Source: Rhodospirillales bacterium (GTDB taxonomy: Bacteria; Pseudomonadota; Alphaproteobacteria; MPNO01; UBA2964). From it: a DNA stretch of 15,794 bases. Of this stretch, positions 5,909-13,541 are shown piece by piece. The notes under the pieces were generated by a model. It made no database searches, was not told the DNA's origin, and saw nothing but the letters and a program-made list of their open reading frames with translations. A program made the translations under genes and the position numbers. Position 1 is the stretch's first letter, and the number at the start of each line of letters is the position of its first letter. The DNA is taken from contig PBWY01000069.1 in assembly GCA_002727395.1 (NCBI GenBank), positions 1 through 15,794 of the forward strand, given 5' to 3'.

Positions 5909-8188
5909 TCAATTTTCGTCAATGGGAATACTATGATCATTAGCATATGCTGTTAATTTCTGCCTCAGACTATGGTCAGGCAAATTCAAAAGACCATCGA
6001 CATATTTCGATAGAGCAGCAGCATTCACCCGCCTTAACATTGCTCTCACCGCGCCAACCTTAACGGGAGCCATGGATATTGTCCGGAACCCCAAGCCAAT
6101 TAATGTCATAGCCTCCACCGGATTTCCTGCCATTTCACCACATAAAGAAATATCTACCCCTGCATTCTCGGTTTCCAAAACTAAATTTTTAAGAAGAGAT
6201 AATATGCTTGGTGATAAAACATCATACCGATCCGAGACCCTTGGATTTCCTCGATCGGTAGCGAAAAGAAACTGAAATAAATCATTGCTACCCACTGACA
6301 AAAAATCAACGCAATTAAGCAACGGTCGAAGCTGCCACATCAAGCCAGGAACTTCTAGCATAACCCCAACACGTAATTGATTTGGAAGAACGCCGCCTCG
6401 TTTTTTTTCCCTTTCCAACTCCCTTCCGAGAATAGCCTTTGCAGCTTCAAATTCTGCAACCTCAGCGACCATGGGGAACATTATTGACAGATTTCTGCCA
6501 TTCGCGCCGCGTATCAAAGCTCTCAATTGTTGTCTTAACATTGATGGCCTATCAAGAGCCACTCTAACCGCACGCCAACCCATATTTGGGTTTTCTTCAG
6601 CCATCGCATGAAAATAAGGTAACTGTTTGTCTCCGCCTATGTCTAAAGTTCGAAACATCACATTTTTACCGTCAGCCATTTCATAAATATTTCTGTATAG
6701 CTCGGTCTGCCCTTCAACGCTTGGAAATTCCTCTCTAACCATAAAAGGAATCTCCGTTCTATATAGTCCAATACCATCAACTCCAGTATCCTTGAGATTT
6801 TGTAAATCGATCATTAATCCAGCATTAAGGTTTAACGAAATTCTTTGACCATCTAGTGTTTTGGGTTCTTCTTCTTTTAAGGCCGCATAAATTTTTTGAC
6901 GTTCATCCCTAGCCTTAATCGTTTTAGTGACCATTTGCTGAATGTCCTCACCGGGACGCACAAATACCTGTGCGTTATCTCCATCAACGATCACAGGATC
7001 ATTTGGATCAATCCGTGCCAAAAGGTCGGTAATTCGGCCTACCACCGGTATATTTAGTGCTCGCGCCACAATAGTTACATGGGCAGTTGCTGAACCTTCT
7101 TCCAATAGCAGAGCACGCAATCGACGGGGTTCATAGTCAAGCAGTTCCGTTGGTCCCATATTATCAGCTAGTAAAACAACATCGGCTGGTAGTTGAACAT
7201 CTCTAGCTGCTGTAATCGGCTTGGAACTGAGATGTTGTTGCAAGCGTCGTGCTATGTCATCAAAGTCATGCATGCGTTCTTTTAGATACGGGTCGGTTGC
7301 TAAATTCATTCGCATACGGATGTCATCTTGTACTTTCTGGACCGCCGCTTCAGCTGTGAGTCCGCTAGAAATCGCTTCTTTTAACCTACGTAGCCATCCA
7401 GAATCATGAGCCACGAGACGATATGCCTCTAGGATTTCATTGTGCTCACCCCTACCTGAGAGTTCTTTAACCGCGAACAACTCGTCGATAGCCTGCCGCA
7501 TTTGAAATAGGGCGTTCTGCAGCCTTACCTGCTCTGCTTCAGGGTCTGTGGAAAACATCTCGGGAATTTGAATTCGTGGTTGGTGTAAAACCGCTTCACC
7601 TACCGCAACACCAGTATTTATGCTTATACCGGTCATTCTGAGCGGAAGGATAGCGTTACCTTCTGCTGTTATTTGTTCACTCCGTCCGATAAGATCTCCG
7701 CCGGCGATCAGTTCCGCTAGAACAACAACAATCATTTCCAGCGCCTCTACCTCCTCTTCGGTATATTCGCGTTTTGCTTTATTTTGAATAGCCAAAACTC
7801 CCCGCACACGACCCCCACGTAATATGGGGACACCCAGAAAAGAGTGATAAATTTCTTCACCGGTTTCTGGCCTGAACGCGAATTTGGGATGCGTTTGTGC
7901 ATCGGCAAGATTAAGCACATGGGCATGCGCTGCGATATCCCCAATCAATCCCTCATCAACTCTAAGACGTGTTTTGTGAATTGCCGAAGGATTCAAGCCT
8001 TCTGTCGCGAATAATTCCAGTACTTCACCTGCTCGCATAACATAAACTGTACAAACTTCTGCGACTACCTCAGCTGCAATTACCTTGACGAGTTCATCCA
8101 AACGCTCGTGAGCTGTTCCGTTACTCGACATTGCGCCTTGAACACGCCTAAGCAGCGGTCTTAATGCTGTACCAACCGTTTTTGTCAT
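5909..8188 (-). CDS. ptsP: Nitrogen-PTS phosphoenolpyruvate-protein phosphotransferase (EI-Ntr)
   Basis: 759 residues, matching full-length EI-Ntr. The enzyme takes phosphate from phosphoenolpyruvate onto a histidine and passes it to NPr, feeding the regulatory nitrogen phosphotransferase system in the cytoplasm. Domains in order are a GAF sensor (about 20-165), the PEP-utiliser N-terminal helical domain (185-320), the phosphohistidine swivel domain (335-410) with active-site His370 in 'GSATAHVTIVARALNIPVVG', and the PEP-binding TIM barrel (435-730) with the catalytic Cys683 in 'SLCGEMAGNP'. All catalytic residues are present. In characterised homologues the GAF domain senses glutamine and inhibits phosphorylation, so this is the likely regulation. 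The ATG has AAGG 4 bases upstream. The lysC stop is 34 bases before it, suggesting a lysC-ptsP operon. No npr or ptsN gene is in the window. Confidence 0.95.
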   Translation of the reverse strand: MTKTVGTALRPLLRRVQGAMSSNGTAHERLDELVKVIAAEVVAEVCTVYVMRAGEVLELFATEGLNPSAIHKTRLRVDEGLIGDIAAHAHVLNLADAQTHPKFAFRPETGEEIYHSFLGVPILRGGRVRGVLAIQNKAKREYTEEEVEALEMIVVVLAELIAGGDLIGRSEQITAEGNAILPLRMTGISINTGVAVGEAVLHQPRIQIPEMFSTDPEAEQVRLQNALFQMRQAIDELFAVKELSGRGEHNEILEAYRLVAHDSGWLRRLKEAISSGLTAEAAVQKVQDDIRMRMNLATDPYLKERMHDFDDIARRLQQHLSSKPITAARDVQLPADVVLLADNMGPTELLDYEPRRLRALLLEEGSATAHVTIVARALNIPVVGRITDLLARIDPNDPVIVDGDNAQVFVRPGEDIQQMVTKTIKARDERQKIYAALKEEEPKTLDGQRISLNLNAGLMIDLQNLKDTGVDGIGLYRTEIPFMVREEFPSVEGQTELYRNIYEMADGKNVMFRTLDIGGDKQLPYFHAMAEENPNMGWRAVRVALDRPSMLRQQLRALIRGANGRNLSIMFPMVAEVAEFEAAKAILGRELEREKKRGGVLPNQLRVGVMLEVPGLMWQLRPLLNCVDFLSVGSNDLFQFLFATDRGNPRVSDRYDVLSPSILSLLKNLVLETENAGVDISLCGEMAGNPVEAMTLIGLGFRTISMAPVKVGAVRAMLRRVNAAALSKYVDGLLNLPDHSLRQKLTAYANDHSIPIDEN

Positions 8189-8222
8189 TTCACCTTCATT
8201 GTCACCAAGCGATGAGAACCGG

Positions 8223-9449
8223 CTATTTCTTTTCTGTATCTAAGCCATAAGCAGTGTGCAAAACCCTCACCGCTAATTCCGTATATTCTTCGGAAACCAG
8301 AATACTAACTTTAATTTCAGATGTTGATATTACCTGAATATTAATTCCTTTTTCTGCTAATGCTTTAAACATCCGCTGCGCTACACCAGCATGGCTCCGC
8401 ATACCAACACCAACCACAGAGATTTTTGAAACATTCGGATCAGCAATTAGTCGTATATATCCGAGCAAACCCTTATTAGCATCCAAAATGGAGCAGGTAC
8501 GTTCAACATCTTGTTTATCAACCGTAAAGGTTAGGTCAGTTGCCTTTCCATCTTCAGAAACATTCTGCACTATCATGTCCACATTAACACTAGCCTCTGA
8601 TAACGGCCCAAATATAGAAGCAGCAACTCCTGGTTTATCCGCTACGCCGACCAAAGTAATTTTAGCTTCGTCTTTACTATAAGCTATTCCACTGACAACT
8701 TCCTGTTCCACGATTTCATCCTCATTTACAACTAGTGTACCATCGGCCTCAGAAAAGGAGGATCTCACTTGGACCCTTACGTTATGGTTCATAGCGAGCT
8801 CAACCGAACGCGTTTGCAAAACTTTTGCACCGAGTGAAGCCATTTCGAGCATTTCTTCATATGTAATTCGATCAAGTTTTTTTGCTTTGCTAACAACCCT
8901 CGGATCACTCGTATATATACCATCTACGTCTGTAAAAATATCACAACGATCTGCTTTTAATGCAGCAGCAAGTGCTACGGCTGATGTATCTGACCCCCCT
9001 CTTCCAAGAGTTGTAATTCTATTGGTTGATCCCACTCCCTGAAACCCAGCTATTACTGCAACTTGTCCAGAACTTAACTGAGTTTCTATCTCACCAATTT
9101 CAATCGCTTTAATTCGTGCTTTTCCATATGAGTCATCAGTCTTCACAGGCAACTGCCAACCAAGCCAAGAACGAGCATCAACACCAATGTTTTGCAGTGT
9201 TAAAGCCAATAGCCCAGCGGTAATTTGTTCACCCGCTGCAACAACAGTATCATATTCTCTGGCATCATGAAGCGGCGCGGCTTTCACCGTCCAGTCTACA
9301 AGTTGGTTGGTCGTGCCCGACATAGCCGAAACAACGACTGCCACCTCGTTACCATGATCTACCTCTTTTTTAACTCTTTCAGCAACAGCCTTTATACGGT
9401 CGATATCTGCAACCGAGGTGCCACCAAATTTTTGGACAACCCGTATCAT
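8223..9449 (-). CDS. lysC: Aspartate kinase, monofunctional, with tandem ACT domains
   Basis: 408 residues from the chosen start. It phosphorylates aspartate, the first step towards lysine, threonine, methionine and diaminopimelate. The kinase domain opens with 'VVQKFGGTSVAD' (K-F-G-G-T-S-V, residues 7-13) and holds 'TLGRGGSDTSAVALAAAL' and 'DIFTDVDGIYTSDPRVV'. Two ACT domains follow, around 'ITLVGVADKPGVAASIFGPL' and 'ISVVGVGMRSHAGVAQRM'; they usually mediate feedback inhibition by lysine and/or threonine. The open frame extends 14 codons further upstream to 9491. However, the ATG at 9449-9447 has a GGTGG site 7 bases before it and gives the family N-terminus directly, so I place the start there. 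It diverges from ubiG across about 160 bases and is followed by ptsP after 34 bases. Confidence 0.96.
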   Translation of the reverse strand: MIRVVQKFGGTSVADIDRIKAVAERVKKEVDHGNEVAVVVSAMSGTTNQLVDWTVKAAPLHDAREYDTVVAAGEQITAGLLALTLQNIGVDARSWLGWQLPVKTDDSYGKARIKAIEIGEIETQLSSGQVAVIAGFQGVGSTNRITTLGRGGSDTSAVALAAALKADRCDIFTDVDGIYTSDPRVVSKAKKLDRITYEEMLEMASLGAKVLQTRSVELAMNHNVRVQVRSSFSEADGTLVVNEDEIVEQEVVSGIAYSKDEAKITLVGVADKPGVAASIFGPLSEASVNVDMIVQNVSEDGKATDLTFTVDKQDVERTCSILDANKGLLGYIRLIADPNVSKISVVGVGMRSHAGVAQRMFKALAEKGINIQVISTSEIKVSILVSEEYTELAVRVLHTAYGLDTEKK

Positions 9450-9609
9450 AATACATCCACCCGAATTTTTTCGATGCCGCTCGCAAGCCATCTCACAAAG
9501 AAAATATAAAAAAACTTTAAACTGCGTGCAGCGGGCGTCTTCTTACTCTATATCATGATTAAAATGCAAGTTATTCAGAATACCTGTTAATTGGATTAAT
9601 CGGTGTATA

Positions 9610-10380
9610 ATGTCGACACAATACAACAATAAGAAAAATACAATTGACCCTCAGGAAATTGAACGTTTTTCTGCCCTCTCTGAAAAGTGGTGGGATACAA
9701 AAGGTGAATTTGCCCCCTTACATCGTTTCAACCCAACGAGGTTAGAGTATATTCGTAAGAAAGTGTGCGATCATTTCAAACTTGACAAACATAATCTCCA
9801 GGTTTTAGACGGCCTGAAAGTACTTGATGTTGGTTGCGGTGGAGGTTTAGTGACGGAACCTATTGCGCGTATGGGGGCGGCAACTATCGGAATTGACGCA
9901 TCGGAAAAATGTGTCGGCGTCGCTCGTCATCACGCAGAAATGAACCAATTGAATATTGATTACCGGACCAGTACCGCGGAAATATTGGCAGAAGAAAAAT
10001 ATGAGTTCGATATAATTCTAGCTCTCGAAATTATAGAACACGTACAAGACCGTGATCTATTCATTCAGGCCTGTACAAAGCTTATTAAACCCGGTGGCAT
10101 TGGAATTTTTGCAACTCTTAATAGGACTGCAAAGTCTTTCTTTCAGGCAATCTTAGGTGCTGAGTATGTATTACGTTGGTTACCACGTGGCACTCATCAA
10201 TGGGACCGTTTTGTTAAACCCTCTGAATTAGCAAACTCCCTAAAAGAACAAGGCCTGATAGTTTCAGACATATCAGGTGTAAAATTAAATATATTTAAAA
10301 ATGATTGGTTTATATCAAATGATATCGCTGTGAATTATCTTCTATGTGCAGAAAAACCAAAGGGCAGAAGCCTTTCCTAG
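9610..10380 (+). CDS. ubiG: Ubiquinone biosynthesis O-methyltransferase
   Basis: 256 residues. UbiG carries out both O-methylations of the ubiquinone ring using S-adenosylmethionine and is membrane-associated. The diagnostic start region is present: 'IDPQEIERFSALSEKWWDTKGEFAPLHRFNP' (residues 12-42, here referred to by its ends) is highly characteristic of UbiG. The SAM motif I is 'VLDVGCGGGL' (71-80), followed by 'EIIEHVQD' and 'LIKPGGIGIFATLNRT'. The C-terminal part 'LPRGTHQWDRFVKPSELA' also matches the family. The ATG has a weak GGTG at 4 bases, so initiation may be inefficient. It is transcribed away from lysC and ends 17 bases short of the convergent DUF1178 stop, with no strong terminator seen between them. 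Confidence 0.97.
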   Translation: MSTQYNNKKNTIDPQEIERFSALSEKWWDTKGEFAPLHRFNPTRLEYIRKKVCDHFKLDKHNLQVLDGLKVLDVGCGGGLVTEPIARMGAATIGIDASEKCVGVARHHAEMNQLNIDYRTSTAEILAEEKYEFDIILALEIIEHVQDRDLFIQACTKLIKPGGIGIFATLNRTAKSFFQAILGAEYVLRWLPRGTHQWDRFVKPSELANSLKEQGLIVSDISGVKLNIFKNDWFISNDIAVNYLLCAEKPKGRSLS

Positions 10381-10397
10381 GAATATTATGATTTTTT

Positions 10398-10835
10398 TCA
10401 AGCATCATGCGTTGGAACCCAAGGTATCCGCTGCACTTCGATTCCCTCTTCACTAAGTTCTTCCGCCTCTTCGGCCGTCGCTTCACCGTGTATACTGCGC
10501 TCTTCAGTTTCACCATAATGAATTTTTCTGGCTTCGTCTGGAAATTTATCACCGACGTAGTCGCTGTTTTTTTCCACATGTTCTCGAATTTCTCGAAGGG
10601 CAGCAATATATTGCCCGACCTTTTTTTGCCCTTTTGATGACAGACGAACAGCTTTTTCATCCGTTTTTTTAGCGCCCGCGACCGAAGGGGCCATTAGCGC
10701 TTTACCGACGTGAGTATCACCGCAAATTGGACACTCTATTTTTTTAGCTCTCCGCTGTTTTTCGAAGTCTTCGCTGCTTGGGAACCAAATTTCAAAGGTG
10801 TGATCATTACTACATTTCAGATCAAAGACAATCAT
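10398..10835 (-). CDS. DUF1178 family protein, putative zinc-ribbon
   Basis: 145 residues. It begins 'MIVFDLKCSNDHTFEIWFPS', the standard start of DUF1178, with Cys8 and His12, and then a CPIC pair (Cys35, Cys38). Together these look like a small zinc site. The middle contains the basic and helical region 'QKKVGQYIAALREIREHVEKN', followed by 'YVGDKFPDEARKIHYGETEERSIHGEAT', also well conserved in the family. The tail is acidic and ends 'IPWVPTHDA'. DUF1178 has no established function. It is common in Alpha- and Betaproteobacteria, often next to ubiG and a carbon-nitrogen hydrolase; that hydrolase is not here. A GGAGG lies 13 bases before the ATG, further away than usual. The gene faces ubiG tail to tail and diverges from the methyltransferase at 10933. 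Confidence 0.92.
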   Translation of the reverse strand: MIVFDLKCSNDHTFEIWFPSSEDFEKQRRAKKIECPICGDTHVGKALMAPSVAGAKKTDEKAVRLSSKGQKKVGQYIAALREIREHVEKNSDYVGDKFPDEARKIHYGETEERSIHGEATAEEAEELSEEGIEVQRIPWVPTHDA

Positions 10836-10903
10836 GATACCGAGATTACCTCCGGCTTAATGTTATTTATTGCTTTATTACAAATGATATCGTTATCTGT
10901 TAA

Positions 10904-10929
10904 ATCAAGCATTACCTAATATCAAGCAT
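10904..10929. repeat. Two 9-bp direct repeats between divergent genes
   Basis: ATCAAGCAT occurs at 10904-10912 and again at 10921-10929, 17 bases apart start to start, immediately before the start of the small methyltransferase (10933) and upstream of the divergent DUF1178. The spacing is not an exact two helical turns. It could be a binding site pair for a regulator or the trace of a small duplication. The evidence is the repeat itself only. Confidence 0.35.
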
Positions 10930-10932
10930 GAA

Positions 10933-11487
10933 ATGAATATAGATAATTTCATAAAACCCTCAGCATGGGTAACCCGATTTGCACCGTTGATAAAAGCTGG
11001 AGGTAAGGTTTTAGATCTCGCGTCAGGAAACGGTAGACATTCTGTATATATGAAGAACTTAGGTTTTGATGTAACAGCCATAGATCGCGACCACTCGGCC
11101 TTTTGCCAAGATCATGAAAATATCGAACTTCTAGAGACTGATTTGGAAAACCAAAAATCTTGGATTTTAGAGGGCTACCGTTTCGATGGGATCGTGATAA
11201 CCAATTATCTATTCCGTCCGCTATTTCCACATATTATAAACTCCCTTGGTAAAAACGGTGTGTTAATATATGAGACATTTTGTAGAGGAAACGAAATTTT
11301 TGGCAAACCAAGAAGCCCGCACTACTTACTTAACAGTGGTGAACTTTTTTTTACCTTTTGCAAAGACCTAAGAGTAATAGCCTACGAAGAAGGTATTTTC
11401 GGTAAACGCAATAAATCTGCTAAACAACGTATTTGTGCTGTAAATGGCGCTTTGCCGCCTATCCCTACCTCATCTGCAGAAAATTAG
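10933..11487 (+). CDS. Small class I SAM-dependent methyltransferase
   Basis: 184 residues. Motif I is clear: 'GGKVLDLASGNGRHSVYMKN' (23-42), followed by an acidic motif 'VTAIDRD' (47-53). The C-terminal half has the family stretch 'YETFCRGNEIFGKPRSPHYL' (113-132), seen in a group of short proteobacterial methyltransferases sometimes called TehB-like. The substrate is unknown; tellurite or thiopurine methylation is an annotation habit that the sequence does not prove. The ATG has no good ribosome site (upstream bases are CAAGCATGAA); an overlapping ATG 5 bases earlier stops after two codons. The upstream frame is open only from about 10888, without another useful start. It is on the opposite strand from both neighbours DUF1178 and grxC and lies where a carbon-nitrogen hydrolase is common in relatives. 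Base composition is similar to the surroundings. Confidence 0.85.
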   Translation: MNIDNFIKPSAWVTRFAPLIKAGGKVLDLASGNGRHSVYMKNLGFDVTAIDRDHSAFCQDHENIELLETDLENQKSWILEGYRFDGIVITNYLFRPLFPHIINSLGKNGVLIYETFCRGNEIFGKPRSPHYLLNSGELFFTFCKDLRVIAYEEGIFGKRNKSAKQRICAVNGALPPIPTSSAEN

Positions 11488-11527
11488 CGAAGGCTTTTTT
11501 TATAGAGAATTAAAAACATATAAAAAA

Positions 11528-11779
11528 CTATAGGAGAGGTTCGAGTTTCCCTGAAACATCCAAAGCAAAAAGCTCATCTGAACCACCAATGAGATTTTTG
11601 TTAATAAAAATTTGTGGTACAGATGTCCTTCCATTGGTTCTTTCAATCATTTCCAAACGTAAAGAGGGATCTGTGTCAACATTATATTCTGTATAGGTTG
11701 CACATTTTTTCTTTAAAAGAGATTTAGCACGTGCACAAAAAGGACAAAAGTCAGAAGAATAAATTTCAATATCAGACAC
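11528..11779 (-). CDS. grxC: Glutaredoxin 3 (GrxC-type, dithiol)
   Basis: 83 residues from the chosen start. It is a small glutathione-dependent thiol-disulfide oxidoreductase of the cytoplasm. The redox site is Cys-Pro-Phe-Cys (12-15, in 'IEIYSSDFCPFCARAK') where most relatives have Cys-Pro-Tyr-Cys. The cis-proline loop 'TSVPQIFI' and the glutathione-binding 'GGSDEL' are intact. The open frame continues 14 codons upstream to a TTG at 11821, but that start has no ribosome site. GTG at 11779-11777 is preceded by AAGGGAAG at 7 bases and gives the usual family length, so I place the start there. The gene lies 50 bases downstream of the rhodanese stop and is probably in the same transcript. Glutaredoxin 3 is typically next to comF in relatives; here the neighbour is the rhodanese. 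Confidence 0.92.
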   Translation of the reverse strand: MSDIEIYSSDFCPFCARAKSLLKKKCATYTEYNVDTDPSLRLEMIERTNGRTSVPQIFINKNLIGGSDELFALDVSGKLEPLL

Positions 11780-11829
11780 AGAACAGCTTCCCTTATTATC
11801 TTCTACCGGCAAAACATTCAAAAAAATGC

Positions 11830-13428
11830 TTAACTTGGGAAATACTTGAAGTGAGCGGTGCCATCACGCTCTACCTGCTCAACAAGTCCAGTTTCCCAAC
11901 TTAAATATTCCTTCATGTGGGTTTCAACGTTATCATCATGATCATAAGCCTTGTATTGAATATCGTTATTAATATCCGCCATATTTTCGAAGCCCGATTT
12001 CTCTGGAAAAGACATTGATCGCCAGGAGTCGGTCCCACCCTCAAGAAGTTTAATATCCCGATCAGTTAATGATAGAGCATCAGCTGCTGCATAGGCTGCA
12101 AGCATGCCATCAGAAGATGTAAATACTAGCCCTCCGTTTCCGGGAATTGAAGGTAAAGTTTCTTCTAAACGGGAACGAATTGCCCACCAAGCACCGGGGA
12201 TATGTGAAGCTTTGTATTCTAGACTAGTAGCAACATCCACAACCGTCACCAAACCTTGGTTTAGACAATTTGATAAACTTTGTGGGTTAATAGAAACTAT
12301 GGATTTGTTATCCAAAACAATTCGGGGTAACTGCGGAAATCCTTTTTCAAGTTCGAAATCATTTAATGCATTTCTTAGAACAAAAACATTTGGCCAACCC
12401 ATTTGTTTTAACCAAGACGCCGTCATTGTCGCTCGGACACCATTATCATCTATTAGAATCAAGTAGCTCTTCAAAACTCCAACCCATTTATCTGTTGCTT
12501 GTACTAATTGGCCGCCCGGAGCGGAAATAGAACCAGGGAGGTGTCCTTCCTCGTATTCGTCAGGATTCCGAACATCAAGCAGAAACATTGATTTTATATT
12601 TTTTTGCTTCTGCCACTTTTGTAAAAGATCCATAGTTATTTCTTCAACACCAAACCGCTTTGCAACTCTATCGGCATAATCAAGCGCAGATTCCATGCCT
12701 TTTTGACTAATTTTCGGAAAAGTTCTATCGCTTCCTGTCTCAAGGGGAAAACCCTCCAAAGCCCACCCCATTGTTCCATTTCTCAACGCCACTACTTGAT
12801 TTGGTACACCGGCGTTGATTAGGGACTGGGCCCCAATAATACTTCTTGTTCGGCCAGCACAATTGACAATTATTTTTTGCTTTTCATCATCAACTAAATC
12901 AAACGCCCTATATACTAATTCAGCACCCGGACAATCAATGCCAGTTGGAATATTCATTCGATTATATTCGTTGAAGGGTCGGCTATCTAAAACAACGATA
13001 TTTTCACCATTATCCATTGCCTTTTTTAATTCCGCAGCTGAAATATTGGGTGTCCCAGACTCTATCTCTATAAATTCGCCAAATGCTTTAGAAGGAACGT
13101 TTACCCCTCTAAAAATAACATTTCCAGCCGCCGCCCAACTAGGCACCCCTCCCGATAAAATTGATATATCAGAATAACCCCATGCTCTGAGCTTAACCGC
13201 CGCCTTTCTCGCTAAACCATCTCCTCCATCGCATAATGCCATTCTTACCGATTTTCTGGGGATTAAACTTAGAATATCTAGTTCTAGGCGGCTCATGGGG
13301 AGACAAATAGCAAAAAGTAAATGGCCATCTGCGCCGAAGACCCCTTCTTCTCTTACATCAACCAGCGCAAGTTCATGGTCATCTAGTAACCAACTGCGAA
13401 GCTCTTTAGGTGATATTTCCTTAGTCAT
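11830..13428 (-). CDS. Tetra-domain rhodanese-like sulfurtransferase
   Basis: 532 residues made of four successive rhodanese-like domains. Domain 1 (about 1-110) keeps a cysteine loop, Cys66 in 'ALCDGGDGLARKAA', with 'GGVPSWAAAG' after it. Domain 2 (127-235) has the best active site, Cys190 in 'NCAGRTRS' (C-x4-R), and starts 'VVLDSRPFNEYNRMNIP'. Domain 3 (262-365) has 'LLDVRNPDEYEEGHLPGS' but Asp327 in place of the catalytic Cys ('LIDDNGVRA'). Domain 4 (378-475) has Ser438 at that place ('FTSSDGMLA'). A 55-residue tail ends 'GTAHFKYFPS'. Rhodaneses move sulfane sulfur between thiols; here domains 1 and 2 could do so and 3 and 4 are likely structural or binding. There is no signal peptide, so the protein is cytoplasmic. 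The ATG has no strong ribosome site. A promoter lies 40-68 bases upstream, and grxC follows. Confidence 0.92.
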   Translation of the reverse strand: MTKEISPKELRSWLLDDHELALVDVREEGVFGADGHLLFAICLPMSRLELDILSLIPRKSVRMALCDGGDGLARKAAVKLRAWGYSDISILSGGVPSWAAAGNVIFRGVNVPSKAFGEFIEIESGTPNISAAELKKAMDNGENIVVLDSRPFNEYNRMNIPTGIDCPGAELVYRAFDLVDDEKQKIIVNCAGRTRSIIGAQSLINAGVPNQVVALRNGTMGWALEGFPLETGSDRTFPKISQKGMESALDYADRVAKRFGVEEITMDLLQKWQKQKNIKSMFLLDVRNPDEYEEGHLPGSISAPGGQLVQATDKWVGVLKSYLILIDDNGVRATMTASWLKQMGWPNVFVLRNALNDFELEKGFPQLPRIVLDNKSIVSINPQSLSNCLNQGLVTVVDVATSLEYKASHIPGAWWAIRSRLEETLPSIPGNGGLVFTSSDGMLAAYAAADALSLTDRDIKLLEGGTDSWRSMSFPEKSGFENMADINNDIQYKAYDHDDNVETHMKEYLSWETGLVEQVERDGTAHFKYFPS

Positions 13429-13467
13429 ATGCCAATTTTATAAAGTAAAAAGTTACAATCACCCTTT

Positions 13468-13496
13468 ATTCTATGTAAACTAAGTGCAAGCGACAA
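13468..13496 (-). promoter_or_regulatory. Putative sigma-70-type promoter of the rhodanese-grxC unit
   Basis: On the minus strand, TTGTCG (13496-13491) is followed by exactly 17 bases and then TAGAAT (13473-13468). These are good -35 and -10 matches at the ideal spacing. Transcription would start near 13461, giving a leader of about 30 bases before the rhodanese ATG at 13428. This is a sequence match only. Confidence 0.55.
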
Positions 13497-13502
13497 CTGT
13501 CG
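13491..13502. promoter_or_regulatory. Perfect dyad CGACA-AC-TGTCG overlapping the -35 element
   Basis: CGACA (13491-13495) and TGTCG (13498-13502) form a perfect 5-base inverted repeat separated by 2 bases. It coincides with the putative -35 of the rhodanese promoter and lies in the divergent region upstream of the methyltransferase at 13542. Its position suits a repressor site. The short length means chance occurrence is possible. Confidence 0.35.
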
Positions 13503-13541
13503 GGGCTTTATTGCATACTGACCGCGTGTCATATTACCCAC

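Noticed and set aside
9450..9491. 14-residue N-terminal extension of aspartate kinase
   Set aside because: The internal ATG has a good ribosome site and gives the family N-terminus; the extension has no family similarity.
9510..9545. Attenuator or terminator in the lysC leader (GCTGC-AC-GCAG followed by a T-run on the minus strand)
   Set aside because: The stem has only a 2-base loop and the T-run is about 8 bases away; no leader peptide was found.
9606..9611. TATAAT hexamer as a -10 box for ubiG
   Set aside because: It overlaps the ubiG start codon and would place the transcription start inside the gene; no -35 lies at a proper distance.
11485..11501. Intrinsic terminator after the small methyltransferase
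   Set aside because: The T7 run is present, but the preceding stem AGC/GCT has only 3 base pairs.
11780..11821. TTG start for glutaredoxin at 11821
   Set aside because: No ribosome site there; GTG at 11779 has one and yields the normal length.
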